23,474 bases of DNA from an uncultured Pseudomonadota bacterium (GCA_937915955.1 CALGIB010000336.1:1-23474); one strand, 5' to 3'; shown: positions 7,375 through 15,020, counted from the stretch's first letter. Translations and numbers: made by a program. The notes: a model not told the origin generated them from the letters alone.

Positions 7375-7737
7375 TCAGCAGTAGGGACAGACGTTGGGGA
7401 CGCCGTTGTTCGCCCACCCGTCCAGGATCTCACAGCCCGCCTCGACGGCCTCCGGCGCGCAGTCGTAGGCGTAGATGTTCTCGCACTGCGACTCGACCTG
7501 GTAGTCGTCGTAGTAGGGGCCGCCGTAGCTGCCGCCGCAGCCCCCCGAGGTCCCGTAGTCGTCGTCGGCGTAGTCGCTGCCCCAGTCCGTACAGACTCCG
7601 TCCTCGCAGACCATGGCGTCCTGGCAGTTCAGGTCGCTGCTGCACGAGCCCCCCTCGGGGGTCGTCATGCACCCCGTCAGCCCAAGGAGCAGCGCAGCCA
7701 CAGTCGTGCCGAGACCAAGTGTTCGAGTCGTATGCAT
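7375..7737 (-). CDS. Small cysteine-rich lipoprotein
   Basis: 120 aa from ATG 7737, preceded by AAGGAGGGG. The signal MHTTRTLGLG... ends in LLGLTGC (Cys23). The mature protein begins with a C-x(n)-C cluster (CSSDLNCQDAMVCEDGVC), a spacing common in small Cys-rich modules of myxobacterial secreted proteins, then a Gly/Tyr/Asp stretch and a C-terminal part with five more cysteines ending NVCPYC. Disulfide-rich and extracytoplasmic by inference. Longer in-frame starts at 7785 and 7911 exist but would bury the signal peptide. The function is unknown. Confidence 0.7.
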   Translation of the reverse strand: MHTTRTLGLGTTVAALLLGLTGCMTTPEGGSCSSDLNCQDAMVCEDGVCTDWGSDYADDDYGTSGGCGGSYGGPYYDDYQVESQCENIYAYDCAPEAVEAGCEILDGWANNGVPNVCPYC

Positions 7738-7792
7738 CAGGGGCGCCCCTCCTTGGAACAACCTAAGGGTAGGCGTTTCCGCCATGTCCTCA

Positions 7793-7814
7793 CCATCCCC
7801 CATCTGGGGGGGGT
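7793..7814 (-). promoter_or_regulatory. C-run/G-run hairpin element (copy B)
   Basis: Read on the minus strand: A, eight C, AGAT, five G, ATGG. It matches the copy at 5499-5520 at 19 of 22 positions and points the same way relative to the next gene, 55 bp upstream of the lipoprotein start at 7737 and 26 bp after the stop of the MopE-motif gene (7841). Confidence 0.45.
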
Positions 7815-7840
7815 GCACCAAGAAGGCGCCTCGGGCCCCG

Positions 7841-9310
7841 TCAGCCTCCGGCGTCAGGACCCCAGACGTCCAGCGTGACCTCGACCTCGGCGGTGCCGGT
7901 CCAGCCCGCACAGTCCGTCGCGCTCACGAGGACGGTGGTCGTGGTGCTGTCGGACCCGCCGCAGCCCGGGGCGGCGTAACTCTGCTGGATCATGAAGTAG
8001 GCGGACTCGTAGGAGTCATGAAGCACGGTCCCTGTTCCGCTGATGCGTTCGATGCTGTAGTTCACGTAGGGGCCCTCGTCCGGGTCGAGCACGTCCAGCG
8101 TGTAGAGCCAGAGCACCGTCCCGCCGTAGGTCTCCAGGCACGCCTCGCCGGCGTCACGGGAGCCGTCGTCGTCGTCGTCCTCGAATGTGTACGACACGCG
8201 GAAGCCGATGTCGCCGCCCTCCCCGCTGGAGGTGCCGAAGCTGTCGGTGATGGTGACGCCAGCGGCGACGACCTTCCCCTCGGGCGGGTTGAAGCCGAGC
8301 TCGCACGCACACCGGTCATCGGAGGGCAGGCCGCCCGAACAGTCGAAGTCCACCTCGTAGGTGCACTCCCACCAGTCCAGCGTGTCCCGCTCGCTCTCGC
8401 TCAGATCCGAGTAGGGGTGTCTCCAGCGGTTGGCGTCGTCGCAGTCGTCCTCGCTGGGTGTGACCCCGTCACCGTCCTCGTCTCGATACTGCGCACACTC
8501 CTGGGGCGAAGGCGGCGCCCCGGAGCAGTCGAGGTCCCTCGACTCTTCGCACTCACGCTCGCCGATGATCCACGGCGTCTCGCTCTGTAGCCGGAGTTGA
8601 TTCCGTCGATCCTGCTCGTCGCAGTCTCCACCCGAGGCGGTCTGTCCGTCGAGGTCGCGGTCACACCAGGCCTCCTCGTCGTCCAGGCAGCTGGCGTACT
8701 GGTACAGCTGAACCCCGACGCCAACCGCGGCCGCAGCCAACGCGACGCCGCCTGTGCTGACGACGCCGATGGCGCCTGCGACGGTGGCGACCACCGCGGC
8801 GGCCGCCGCGTCGTCGAGCGCCCAGGTCGAGGCACCCTTGGCGGCCTCGCTCGCGAGCCCAACAAGCACCGCACCATCCTTGGACTCGGAGACCGCCTTC
8901 ACCGCCTGGCCGGCCACGAGATCGATCAGCACCCCGCCCACCAGGTTGGCCTCGCACGAGTCCGGGCACTTGGAGTTGTTCGGCTCCTCCTTGGTCCCCG
9001 CAGAGGCCAGGCCCGGAACCTCGGAGCTGCAGTCCAGGTCGGCACGAGCGGCGATGGCCCGGACCGCCGGCACCACCTCGTCGATGAAGTCGCGCTGAAG
9101 CGCCGGGGACAGGTCACCCCTCTCCATCGCGGCCAGGTAGACCCAGAACACGGCGACCACCCGGACCTCCTCGGCGCTCAGCTCCAGGCTCTGGCCGCGC
9201 CGGTCCAGCTCAGCGGGGTCACCCAGGAGGCCCTCCACTTCGTCCTGGGAGCAGGCCTCTGGGGTGATCGGAGCGGGCGTACCGCACGACAACACGAGCA
9301 ACCACATCAT
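7841..9310 (-). CDS. Lipoprotein with two MopE-type metal-binding motifs
   Basis: 489 aa. Start ATG 9310 overlaps the preceding gene's TGA (ATGA), giving MMWLLVLSC with the lipobox Cys at residue 9. Residues 21-165 are helical; 168-202 is an Ala/Val/Gly-rich hydrophobic stretch. Two motifs of the MopE/putative metal-binding type follow, at about 216-263 (CDRDLDGQTASGGDCDEQD, ending DLDCSG) and 275-326 (YRDEDGDGVTPSEDDCDDAN, ending DFDCSG). The C-terminal 150 residues are strand-rich with a DDDDDG patch. In the family these Cys/Asp motifs are proposed to bind copper or calcium; actual metal binding here is inference. It probably forms a translationally coupled pair with the YD-repeat lipoprotein. 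Confidence 0.8.
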   Translation of the reverse strand: MMWLLVLSCGTPAPITPEACSQDEVEGLLGDPAELDRRGQSLELSAEEVRVVAVFWVYLAAMERGDLSPALQRDFIDEVVPAVRAIAARADLDCSSEVPGLASAGTKEEPNNSKCPDSCEANLVGGVLIDLVAGQAVKAVSESKDGAVLVGLASEAAKGASTWALDDAAAAAVVATVAGAIGVVSTGGVALAAAAVGVGVQLYQYASCLDDEEAWCDRDLDGQTASGGDCDEQDRRNQLRLQSETPWIIGERECEESRDLDCSGAPPSPQECAQYRDEDGDGVTPSEDDCDDANRWRHPYSDLSESERDTLDWWECTYEVDFDCSGGLPSDDRCACELGFNPPEGKVVAAGVTITDSFGTSSGEGGDIGFRVSYTFEDDDDDGSRDAGEACLETYGGTVLWLYTLDVLDPDEGPYVNYSIERISGTGTVLHDSYESAYFMIQQSYAAPGCGGSDSTTTTVLVSATDCAGWTGTAEVEVTLDVWGPDAGG

Positions 9311-10410
9311 GGCCCCCCCAGCCCGCGCAGGTGCGGTGGTCGAGGTGACGTCTGCAGGGGCGGCCGAAGGGCGCTCCGGACAGCGGCCGCGGTCCCCGCA
9401 CACATCCAGCTCACCCCCGCGACACCATCCACGACGCCGTCGAGTTCGCCCGCGAAGTCACCCTCCCGGCTGGCTCCATCGACTGCCACTGCGCAGGCGT
9501 ACTCGACATCACCGCTGCACCACTGGGCGCGGTCCATTTGTGCGCTCGTGCCCTGATCGAGCGTCGACTCAGCGGTCCAGAACCACCCCTCGCCATAGTC
9601 CCAGCTCCTGGCGTAGGAGTCCTCTGCGGACTCGATCGCCGCGACCTCGGCGACCAGGCGATGCCGATCGTCGTAGCTCCCTGCCCAGGTGTCGACGTCG
9701 CCGCTGCGCTCCCAGGTCAAGGACCAGTCGGCGAGCCGCTCGTCGTCGTGCCAGGTCTGTACCCGCGTCTGGTACGGCTCGCCGTTGAAGTCGATCTCCT
9801 CGGCGATGAGCCGACCGGCGTCATCGTGGCCCCTCGTCCACTCCACCACCTCGTCGGGCTCTCCCCACTCCACGCCCCGGTAGAATGACCTGCGGCTGTA
9901 GACGAGGAGGCCGTCCTCGTAGTCCCGCTCGTAGGTCCACACGTACTCGGACAGCTCGCTGATCCCCTCGAGCTCCACGCTGTAGGCCATCTGGGAGCGC
10001 TCGGCGTTCCCGAAGGCGTCGCACTCCGTGAAGGTGGCCGAGGCCCAGCCTGAGCCCTCGGCGTCTCGGGACTCGCGGGCGTAGTAGGTCTGGCAGTCCG
10101 CGTCGTCGAAGCTCCGCGCGTAGCGCTCGGTCGAGCCGTCGGACTCGGACATGAGGTACGAACCCCAGCGCCCCGCAGCGTCCGTGGCACCCGTCGCCGT
10201 TCTGTCCTGGACCCGGTCGTTGTCGAAGTCCCAGCGGTACTCAAACCAGCAGTCCGACAGGGCGGGCTGCTCCAAGGGGTGCACCGCGGCCCATACCGGG
10301 AGGTCTCCCGCCCCCTCGATGGTCCCGGCCACCGGCTCGGGATCCCCACAAGACAGGCAAAGGGCCAGGGCCAGCAATCCACTGCGGCGTCGGGTCACGC
10401 GAGCCTCCAT
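9307..10410 (-). CDS. Lipoprotein with YD/RHS-like repeats
   Basis: 367 aa. A conventional lipoprotein signal (MEARVTRRRSGLLALALCLSC, Cys21). The mature part is rich in Trp, Tyr, Asp and Arg with a recurring pattern like YDDRHRLVAEVA and HDDAGRLIAEEIDFNG, which is how degenerate YD/RHS repeats read; the usual RHS toxin core and cage end are absent. The last 25 residues (Pro/Arg/Leu-rich) look unlike the rest. They may be a read-through tail, but the 4-bp overlap with the next gene supports the annotated stop. Dyad element copy B lies just upstream of the start. Inference: a beta-rich surface or periplasmic lipoprotein. Confidence 0.7.
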   Translation of the reverse strand: MEARVTRRRSGLLALALCLSCGDPEPVAGTIEGAGDLPVWAAVHPLEQPALSDCWFEYRWDFDNDRVQDRTATGATDAAGRWGSYLMSESDGSTERYARSFDDADCQTYYARESRDAEGSGWASATFTECDAFGNAERSQMAYSVELEGISELSEYVWTYERDYEDGLLVYSRRSFYRGVEWGEPDEVVEWTRGHDDAGRLIAEEIDFNGEPYQTRVQTWHDDERLADWSLTWERSGDVDTWAGSYDDRHRLVAEVAAIESAEDSYARSWDYGEGWFWTAESTLDQGTSAQMDRAQWCSGDVEYACAVAVDGASREGDFAGELDGVVDGVAGVSWMCAGTAAAVRSALRPPLQTSPRPPHLRGLGGP

Positions 10411-10443
10411 GGCTGGCGCGACCCTATGCCCGGCGGGCCCCGG

Positions 10444-10468
10444 TGGTTCGTACGCGGCTCGTACCTCA
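10444..10468 (-). promoter_or_regulatory. Dyad element GTACG-N5-CGTAC (copy B)
   Basis: On the minus strand: CTGAGGTACGAGC, then CGCGTACGAACC. It differs from copy A at only about 2 positions over some 24 bases, again starts at the stop codon of the preceding reading frame, and ends about 35 bp before a start codon (10410). It is a candidate promoter or operator for the lipoprotein pair. Confidence 0.5.
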
Positions 10469-10648
10469 GCCGGCCCGGCGCATGACCACCTGGTCGTAGG
10501 GGACCTGGACGCCGGCCTCGCACAGCGCGTTGTAGACGGCGGGCCGGACGGCGGGCCCGGAGGGGGCGATGTGCTCGCACTTCACCCAGAGGCCGACCTT
10601 GAAGTCCAGGCTGCAGGCGGCCATCCCGACGGTCAGGATTCGAACAAG
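10466..10648 (-). pseudogene. 3' remnant of an MscS-family channel gene
   Basis: A 60-codon open stretch ending at TGA 10466-10468 encodes the C-terminal part of an MscS channel: RILTVGMAACSLDFKVGLWV, then AVYNALCEAGVQVPYDQVVM. It lines up with the C-terminus of the full-length MscS gene at 15021-16115 (FMSFGASGLVWHILVWVP, AVYKRLTAEGIEIPYSKHDV). The similarity extends upstream of the only ATG (10624) to about 10648 and then stops against the DUF481 stop codon (10659). The membrane part is absent from this position. A decayed gene fragment is most likely; a 52-residue expressed peptide from ATG 10624 is less likely. Confidence 0.6.
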
Positions 10649-10658
10649 GGAGGAGTCA

Positions 10659-11456
10659 TCACAGGACGCCGACGACGAGCGTCAGCATGGTGGTCTGGTC
10701 CAGCTTCTGGAAGCCGGAGACGGGCACGTTGTCGAAGAGCAGCTGGTGGCTGAGCTTCAGGCTGAGCTTCTGGGACAGGCCCACGTTCAGGCTGGCCGTG
10801 TTGAGCACGCGGAGGTCGGCGAGGTCCAGCACGTTCTCGTAGACCTCGACCTGCTCGGCGACGCCGACGCGCTCGTTGAAGGCCTGGCTCATGCCCAGCA
10901 TGACGCGACCAGCGAGGATGTTGGCCGCGCTCGGGTCGACGCCGGCGACGTAGTCCTCCTGAGCGAAGTCCACGCCGAGCTCGGCCACGGCGTGGGTGGT
11001 GGCCGAGGCGACCAGCACCCGGCTGTAGCCGAGCTGCTCGTGGGTGCGGCGGTCGTAGCCGGCGAAGCGGTCCTGGAGGGCACCGCCCAGGACGTACAGG
11101 CTGTTCTTGTCGTTCAGGAAGCGGTCGTACCGTGCGTCCGCGAAGAAGCGCCGGGCGCTCTCGAGGCGCTCCTTGCGCTCGTCCTCGCCCAGCACGCCGT
11201 CGGCGTCGAGGTCCGCGTAGCCCTTGCCGTAGAGCGCCCCGGCCTGGGCGCTCACCTTGTTGGCGGACCAGCGGGCGCTGCCCATCAGCGTGCCCTGTCC
11301 GGTGTAGAAGTCGGTGTTGCCCGTGGTCCAGCTCGCGCCCGCCTCGGCCGAGAGCTTGAGCTGGACGGCCTCGGCCTCCTCGAGCGACTTGTCGGTCTCG
11401 GCGAACTCGGGCTCGGCTGCAAAGGACGCTGCGATCAGCGGGAGAAACAGGCTCAC
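10659..11456 (-). CDS. DUF481 / YdiY-like outer-membrane beta-barrel protein
   Basis: 265 aa from GTG 11456, with GGAGG just upstream. The N-terminal signal MSLFLPLIAASFA is short and not basic. The body shows the DUF481 pattern: an early TTGNTD (44-49), alternating strands with aromatic ends (SARWSANKVSAQAGALYGKG), a central DARYDRFLNDKNSLYVLGG, an FAGYDRRTHEQLGYSRVL region (the family's F-x-G-hydrophobic-D-x-R signature), and a strand at the C-terminus ending in VGVL. Proteins of this kind are predicted outer-membrane barrels (E. coli YdiY). It lies 59 bp downstream of tesB on the same strand with a hairpin between them. The much longer ORF start at 11693 overlaps tesB and is rejected. Confidence 0.85.
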   Translation of the reverse strand: MSLFLPLIAASFAAEPEFAETDKSLEEAEAVQLKLSAEAGASWTTGNTDFYTGQGTLMGSARWSANKVSAQAGALYGKGYADLDADGVLGEDERKERLESARRFFADARYDRFLNDKNSLYVLGGALQDRFAGYDRRTHEQLGYSRVLVASATTHAVAELGVDFAQEDYVAGVDPSAANILAGRVMLGMSQAFNERVGVAEQVEVYENVLDLADLRVLNTASLNVGLSQKLSLKLSHQLLFDNVPVSGFQKLDQTTMLTLVVGVL

Positions 11457-11489
11457 GAAGGCCTCCGTCGGTGAAGAGTCGGGTGTACG

Positions 11490-11508
11490 GCGTCGCCGAC
11501 AGCGACGC
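11490..11508 (-). terminator. Hairpin between tesB and the DUF481 gene
   Basis: Perfect 7-bp inverted repeat GCGTCGC-N5-GCGACGC, 7 bp after the tesB stop codon. There is no T tract, so it may be a weak or factor-assisted terminator or an mRNA-processing hairpin rather than a classical one. Confidence 0.35.
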
Positions 11509-11515
11509 TCTGCTG

Positions 11516-12391
11516 TCAGCCCAAGGTCGGGGCCCGCCGATCCCGCATCAGGCCTTCCTGCGCGGTGGAGGCCACCAGCTGTCCATCCCGGGTGTAGAAG
11601 CGCCCCAGGACCAGGCCGCGGGCGCCGCTGGCCGAGGGGCTCTCGATCTCGTAGAGCAGCCACTCGTCGACCCGGAAGGGCCGGTGGAACCACATGGAGT
11701 GATCGAGGCTGGCGACCTGCATGCCCGGGGTCAGCCAGCTGACCCCGTGGGGCTGCATGGCGGTGGTCAGGAAGTGGCTGTCGCTGGCCCAGGCCAGCAG
11801 CATCTGGTGCTCGAGCTGCTCGTCGCCCAGCGTATCGGCGGCCCGGAACCAGACCTGGCGGGTGGCCGGGCGGATGTCGGGGGCCAGGGCGTTGTGGGGC
11901 GCCACGGGCCGAACCTCGATGGGGCGAGGGCCCAGCGCCCGGGTCTTGAGCTTGGGCGGGATCTTCTCGGCCATGCGACCGAACAGCTCGCGCTCGTTGG
12001 GGATGCCCGAGGGCCCCGGCGCGCCCTTGGCGGGGACCTGGTGGTCGAAGCCCGGCTCGACCACCTGGAAGCTGGCCGAGAGGCTGAAGATGGCCTTGCC
12101 GTTCTGCACCCCGACGACACGCCGCGTGGTGAAGCTGCGGCCGTCGCGGATGGGGTCCACCGTGTAGACGATGGGCTTCTTGGCGTCACCCGCGCGCAGG
12201 AAGTAGCCGTGCAGGCTGTGGCAGTGGCGCTCTGGGGGCACGGTCTGGCGCGCGGCGGAGAGCGCCTGGCCCAGCACCTGGCCGCCGAAGACCATGCCCC
12301 AGCCTAGATCCTGGGACTGGCCGCGGAAGATGTTCTCCTCGATGCGCTCGAGGCGGAGGAGCTGGACGAGCTCACGCAGGACGTCGGACAT
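11516..12391 (-). CDS. tesB: Acyl-CoA thioesterase II
   Basis: 291 aa, close to the length of E. coli TesB (286). It forms a double hotdog fold and hydrolyses acyl-CoA to free acid and CoA in the cytoplasm. The N-terminal hotdog holds VFGGQVLGQAL and HSLHGYFLRAGD; the second begins at about residue 165. The E. coli catalytic triad D204, T228, Q278 maps to D204 (WASDSHFL), S228 (MQVASLDHSMWFHRPF) and Q278 (STAQEGLMR), at the same numbers, with a conservative Thr-to-Ser change. ATG 12391 is preferred over the in-frame GTG at 12397. It follows the MYXO-CTERM-type lipoprotein gene by 12 bp, so it may be co-transcribed, although no functional link is evident. Confidence 0.95.
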   Translation of the reverse strand: MSDVLRELVQLLRLERIEENIFRGQSQDLGWGMVFGGQVLGQALSAARQTVPPERHCHSLHGYFLRAGDAKKPIVYTVDPIRDGRSFTTRRVVGVQNGKAIFSLSASFQVVEPGFDHQVPAKGAPGPSGIPNERELFGRMAEKIPPKLKTRALGPRPIEVRPVAPHNALAPDIRPATRQVWFRAADTLGDEQLEHQMLLAWASDSHFLTTAMQPHGVSWLTPGMQVASLDHSMWFHRPFRVDEWLLYEIESPSASGARGLVLGRFYTRDGQLVASTAQEGLMRDRRAPTLG

Positions 12392-12403
12392 GGCCACCGG
12401 GTA

Positions 12404-13525
12404 TCACCGTCGGCGCCTCAGGAGCCCGAGCCCGGCCAACAGACCCAGCATCCAGCCGCCCCTCCAGCCCACGCCCGAGGAGTGGGCGCAGACACCGCAG
12501 CGCTCCTCGGGGCAGCTGGCATCGCAGGTCTCCAGCGCCACGAAGCTGTGACTCACCTCGGCGGCGCTCAGGCCCTCCATCTCGACCTCCAGGCACAGCT
12601 CGGTGCCGTCGGGGCAGCCCACGCACTCGACCCCGAAGCCCAGGACCAGGTTGCAGAACTCTCCGTCCTCGAGGTCCTCGCCGATCAGCACGTTCAGGGG
12701 TCGGGTGTCGATCACGCCCCCGATCGCCAGGCCGCTGATCTTCGCGCCGTCCGTGGAGAACACGCCGCGGGCCCGCAGGTTCTGGATGGCCCCCGCCAGC
12801 ACGGCGCTGTCGTGGTCCTGTGGGCCGTAGCGGAACAAGGGGTCCTGGGAGAAGTCCACGGTCAGCTCGTCGGTGACCTGACAGAGATCCTGCTCGCCGG
12901 TGGCGTCGGCCAGCGCGAACTGCAGCGTCAGCTCGTCGCCGTCCTGAGCGGAGGCGTGCAGCAGCGCCGAGCCCTCGATGTAGCTGGCGAGCACGTCCCC
13001 GACGCCCGCAGGCTCGATCACACGGGCATCGTTCGCGTCCAGGCTCCAGGTGCGACCCACCAGGTCCCCGGGGCTGCTCGCGCCGTCCTCGCTGGTCGTG
13101 AAGCGCCACACCGCCATGCGCTGACCGCAGGCCTCGGCCACCGCCTCGTAGCGGGTCGATGGCGTCAGCGGAGCGCTGGGCCAGAAGGCCAGGCTCTTGT
13201 CGTCCGAGGCCCACACCAGCTCACCCTCGACCCCGTCGAGCCAGAGCTCGGCGTCCGAGACCGGAGAGCTCAAGCCGACGCGGACCGGGTCCAGGATCGA
13301 GGCGTCGACGGCGCCGTCCTCGGGGGAGAACCAGCTCAGCTCCGCGTCGCAGCCCACGTCGGTGTCGGTGTCGGTGTCCGTGTCGACGTCCGTGTCGGAG
13401 TCGGAGTCGGTGTCGGCGTCCCCCTCGCCCTCGGGGCACTCGCCGAGGGGCCTCTCCCAGCCGTCCTCGCAGACCTCGGTCACGAGGTCGTCGTCGCCAA
13501 AGCAGGCCAGCACCGCGATCAGCAC
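12404..13525 (-). CDS. Lipoprotein with Asp-rich linker, Ig-like domain and MYXO-CTERM-like tail
   Basis: 373 aa from GTG 13525 (GGAGG 4 bp upstream). MLIAVLAC gives a lipobox Cys at residue 8. Residues 36-57 are a D/T/S repeat linker. Residues about 59-145 (SWFSPEDGAVDAS..., TPSTRYEAVAEACG...WRFTT) match a Big_5 / SbsA-like Ig domain. Residues about 150-340 are a strand-rich domain not recognised. The end has a Cys patch (CPEERCGVCAHSSG), one membrane helix (about 352-368) and RRRR, i.e. the MYXO-CTERM layout. Having both a lipobox and a C-terminal sorting tail is unusual. A stem-loop covers its ribosome-binding site. Confidence 0.8.
   Translation of the reverse strand: MLIAVLACFGDDDLVTEVCEDGWERPLGECPEGEGDADTDSDSDTDVDTDTDTDTDVGCDAELSWFSPEDGAVDASILDPVRVGLSSPVSDAELWLDGVEGELVWASDDKSLAFWPSAPLTPSTRYEAVAEACGQRMAVWRFTTSEDGASSPGDLVGRTWSLDANDARVIEPAGVGDVLASYIEGSALLHASAQDGDELTLQFALADATGEQDLCQVTDELTVDFSQDPLFRYGPQDHDSAVLAGAIQNLRARGVFSTDGAKISGLAIGGVIDTRPLNVLIGEDLEDGEFCNLVLGFGVECVGCPDGTELCLEVEMEGLSAAEVSHSFVALETCDASCPEERCGVCAHSSGVGWRGGWMLGLLAGLGLLRRRR
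13358..13420 (-). repeat. 6-bp repeat tract encoding an Asp-Thr/Asp-Ser linker
   Basis: Runs of GAC-ACC / GAC-TCC type hexamers encode alternating Asp with Thr or Ser. Related tracts occur at 16483-16551 and 19271-19342 in other exported proteins. These are candidates for slippage-driven length change in extracytoplasmic linkers. Confidence 0.75.
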
Positions 13526-13529
13526 ACGT

Positions 13530-13547
13530 CCTCCAGCGCTCTGGAGG
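13530..13547 (-). promoter_or_regulatory. Inverted repeat overlapping the ribosome-binding site of the 13525 lipoprotein gene
   Basis: Perfect 7-bp arms CCTCCAG / CTGGAGG with a 4-nt loop. The 3' arm on the minus-strand mRNA contains the GGAGG Shine-Dalgarno (13530-13534), 4 nt before the GTG start, and the 5' arm carries the complementary CCTCC. It could block translation or be a DNA operator in the 70-bp divergent promoter region shared with the gene at 13596. Confidence 0.4.
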
Positions 13548-13595
13548 GGACTCTACCCTGAGCCGGCGGGGCGCCCGCAGCTATGCTCGCGCCGT

Positions 13596-15014
13596 ATGCC
13601 CCTGGACCGCACCCAGGCCGTTCGCGGCGTCGTCGCTGTGTCGCTGGCTCTCGGCGTAGCCCTGCACGCCGCGTGGTGGTTGCCCTACCTCTGCGATGAC
13701 TCGCTCATCAGCCTGCGCTACGCGGATCGACTGCTGAGCGGAGCAGGGCTGACCTGGAGCGACGCGGCGCCGCCGACCGAGGGCTACTCCAACCTGCTGT
13801 GGGTGCTCGGCGAGGCGGCCATCGGGCTGTCCGGCGTCGACCTGATCCTGGGGATGCGCATCCTGGGCTTCGGCTCCGCCATGGCCCTGGCTGTCGTGAT
13901 GGCCCAAGCTGGGCGAGGCCTCCTGGCGCAGCTCACCGCGGGCATGGTGGTCGTGACCGCCGTGCCCGTGGCGCTCTGGGCCGCGGGAGGCCTGGAGGCC
14001 CCTGCGCTGGCCCTGGCGATCGGGGTCGCAGTGCTGGCGCTGGACCGCGACCGCCTGGTGCCCGCGAGCATCGCGCTCAGCGCGGCCTGCCTGCTCAGGC
14101 CGGACGCCCCTCTGCTCGCGGCCCTGCTCGGAGTGGGCCTCTGGCTGGCGCAAGGACAGGACCGAAGAGCGCTCTGGAGGGTGCTCCAGCTGGGGCTGGG
14201 GCCCGTCGTGGCGGTGGCGGGGCAGCTGGCCTTTCGCCTCTGGGCCTACGCGGACTGGGTCCCCAACACCGCGCACGTCAAGGGCCCCTCCGACCACTTG
14301 CTCGACGGCGGCCTGCTCTACGTCGCGCAGGGCCTCTGGACCCTGGCGCCGGTGCTGGGGCTGGCGCTGGCGGGCTTGTGGCTGGAGGGCAAGCGCGGGC
14401 GCCTGGTGCTGCCCGCCATCCTCGGGTGGACGGCCTGGGTGGCTAGCATCGGAGGTGACCTGTTCCCCGGCTTCCGCCACCTCGCACCCTTGATCCCGCT
14501 GCTGGCCCTGCCCGTGGCCGGCGCCGTGGACGCCCTGCCCCGCTGGGCTGCCGCCCTGAGCCTGCCGCTGGTGCTCTGGTCCGGCCAGCTCCAGCTGAGC
14601 CACCCGCGCAGCACCCGCGCCCACACCGAACACTGGCAACGCGACTGTCTGGTGCTGGGCGCCGCGCTGGTGCAGCTCTACGGCGAAGAGCAGCCCACCA
14701 TCGCCGTCCCCTTCGCCGGCTGTCTGCCCTACAGCACGCGCTTTCCAGCGATCGATACGCTGGGCCTCAACGACGCCGAGCTGGTGCAGGGCGGGACTCA
14801 GACCGCCGGTCCGCTGGGCCACGGTCGAGGCGACGCGCGCCTCACGCTGGACCGCGAGCCCGACCTCATCTTCCTCTGCGGGCCCTTCTCGGGGGCTCCT
14901 TGCTTCCCCGTCGAGGTGGCCCTGGTGGCCGATCCCCGCTTCGAGCAGGACTACGAGCTCCGGACGCTGGAGACCTCGGTGGGCCAGGCCCGATACTTCG
15001 CTCGGCGACGCTGA
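13596..15014 (+). CDS. GT-C type membrane glycosyltransferase
   Basis: 472 aa, polytopic. After the first membrane helix (about 9-28) comes the loop CDDSLISLRYADRLLSGAG, then TWSDAAPPTEGYSNLLWVLG. This D-D-x(3)-S/R-Y-A and EGY(T/S)N-LW pattern is the first-loop signature of GT-C polyprenyl-phosphate-sugar transferases (mycobacterial AftB and related proteins of the ArnT/PMT kind). About ten hydrophobic segments follow to residue 330, and the last 140 residues form a soluble outer domain. It probably transfers a sugar from a lipid carrier on the periplasmic side of the inner membrane; donor and acceptor cannot be read from sequence. The gene is divergent from the lipoprotein gene at 13525 and converges on the MscS gene, with a 6-bp gap. 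Confidence 0.85.
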   Translation: MPLDRTQAVRGVVAVSLALGVALHAAWWLPYLCDDSLISLRYADRLLSGAGLTWSDAAPPTEGYSNLLWVLGEAAIGLSGVDLILGMRILGFGSAMALAVVMAQAGRGLLAQLTAGMVVVTAVPVALWAAGGLEAPALALAIGVAVLALDRDRLVPASIALSAACLLRPDAPLLAALLGVGLWLAQGQDRRALWRVLQLGLGPVVAVAGQLAFRLWAYADWVPNTAHVKGPSDHLLDGGLLYVAQGLWTLAPVLGLALAGLWLEGKRGRLVLPAILGWTAWVASIGGDLFPGFRHLAPLIPLLALPVAGAVDALPRWAAALSLPLVLWSGQLQLSHPRSTRAHTEHWQRDCLVLGAALVQLYGEEQPTIAVPFAGCLPYSTRFPAIDTLGLNDAELVQGGTQTAGPLGHGRGDARLTLDREPDLIFLCGPFSGAPCFPVEVALVADPRFEQDYELRTLETSVGQARYFARRR

Positions 15015-15020
15015 GCGCGC

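Noticed and set aside
7651..7676. C6-TC-G5 hairpin similar to the C-run/G-run element
   Set aside because: It lies in the coding sequence just after the lipobox (Pro-Glu-Gly codons) and lacks the conserved ATGG flank.
9311..9403. Extension of the MopE-motif lipoprotein to 9403
   Set aside because: It would bury the lipobox and overlap the upstream gene by about 100 bp; ATG 9310 gives the typical 4-bp overlap.
10154..10165. GAGGTACGAACC, a half-match to the dyad element
   Set aside because: Single half-site within coding sequence with no second arm.
11457..11693. Extension of the DUF481 protein to an upstream start at 11693
   Set aside because: It would overlap tesB and put an Arg/Pro-rich stretch before the signal peptide; GTG 11456 has a good ribosome-binding site.
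13581..14822. 413-aa minus-strand frame opposite the membrane glycosyltransferase
   Set aside because: Gln/His/Arg-rich with no domain, while the plus strand has a GT-C signature and membrane helices.
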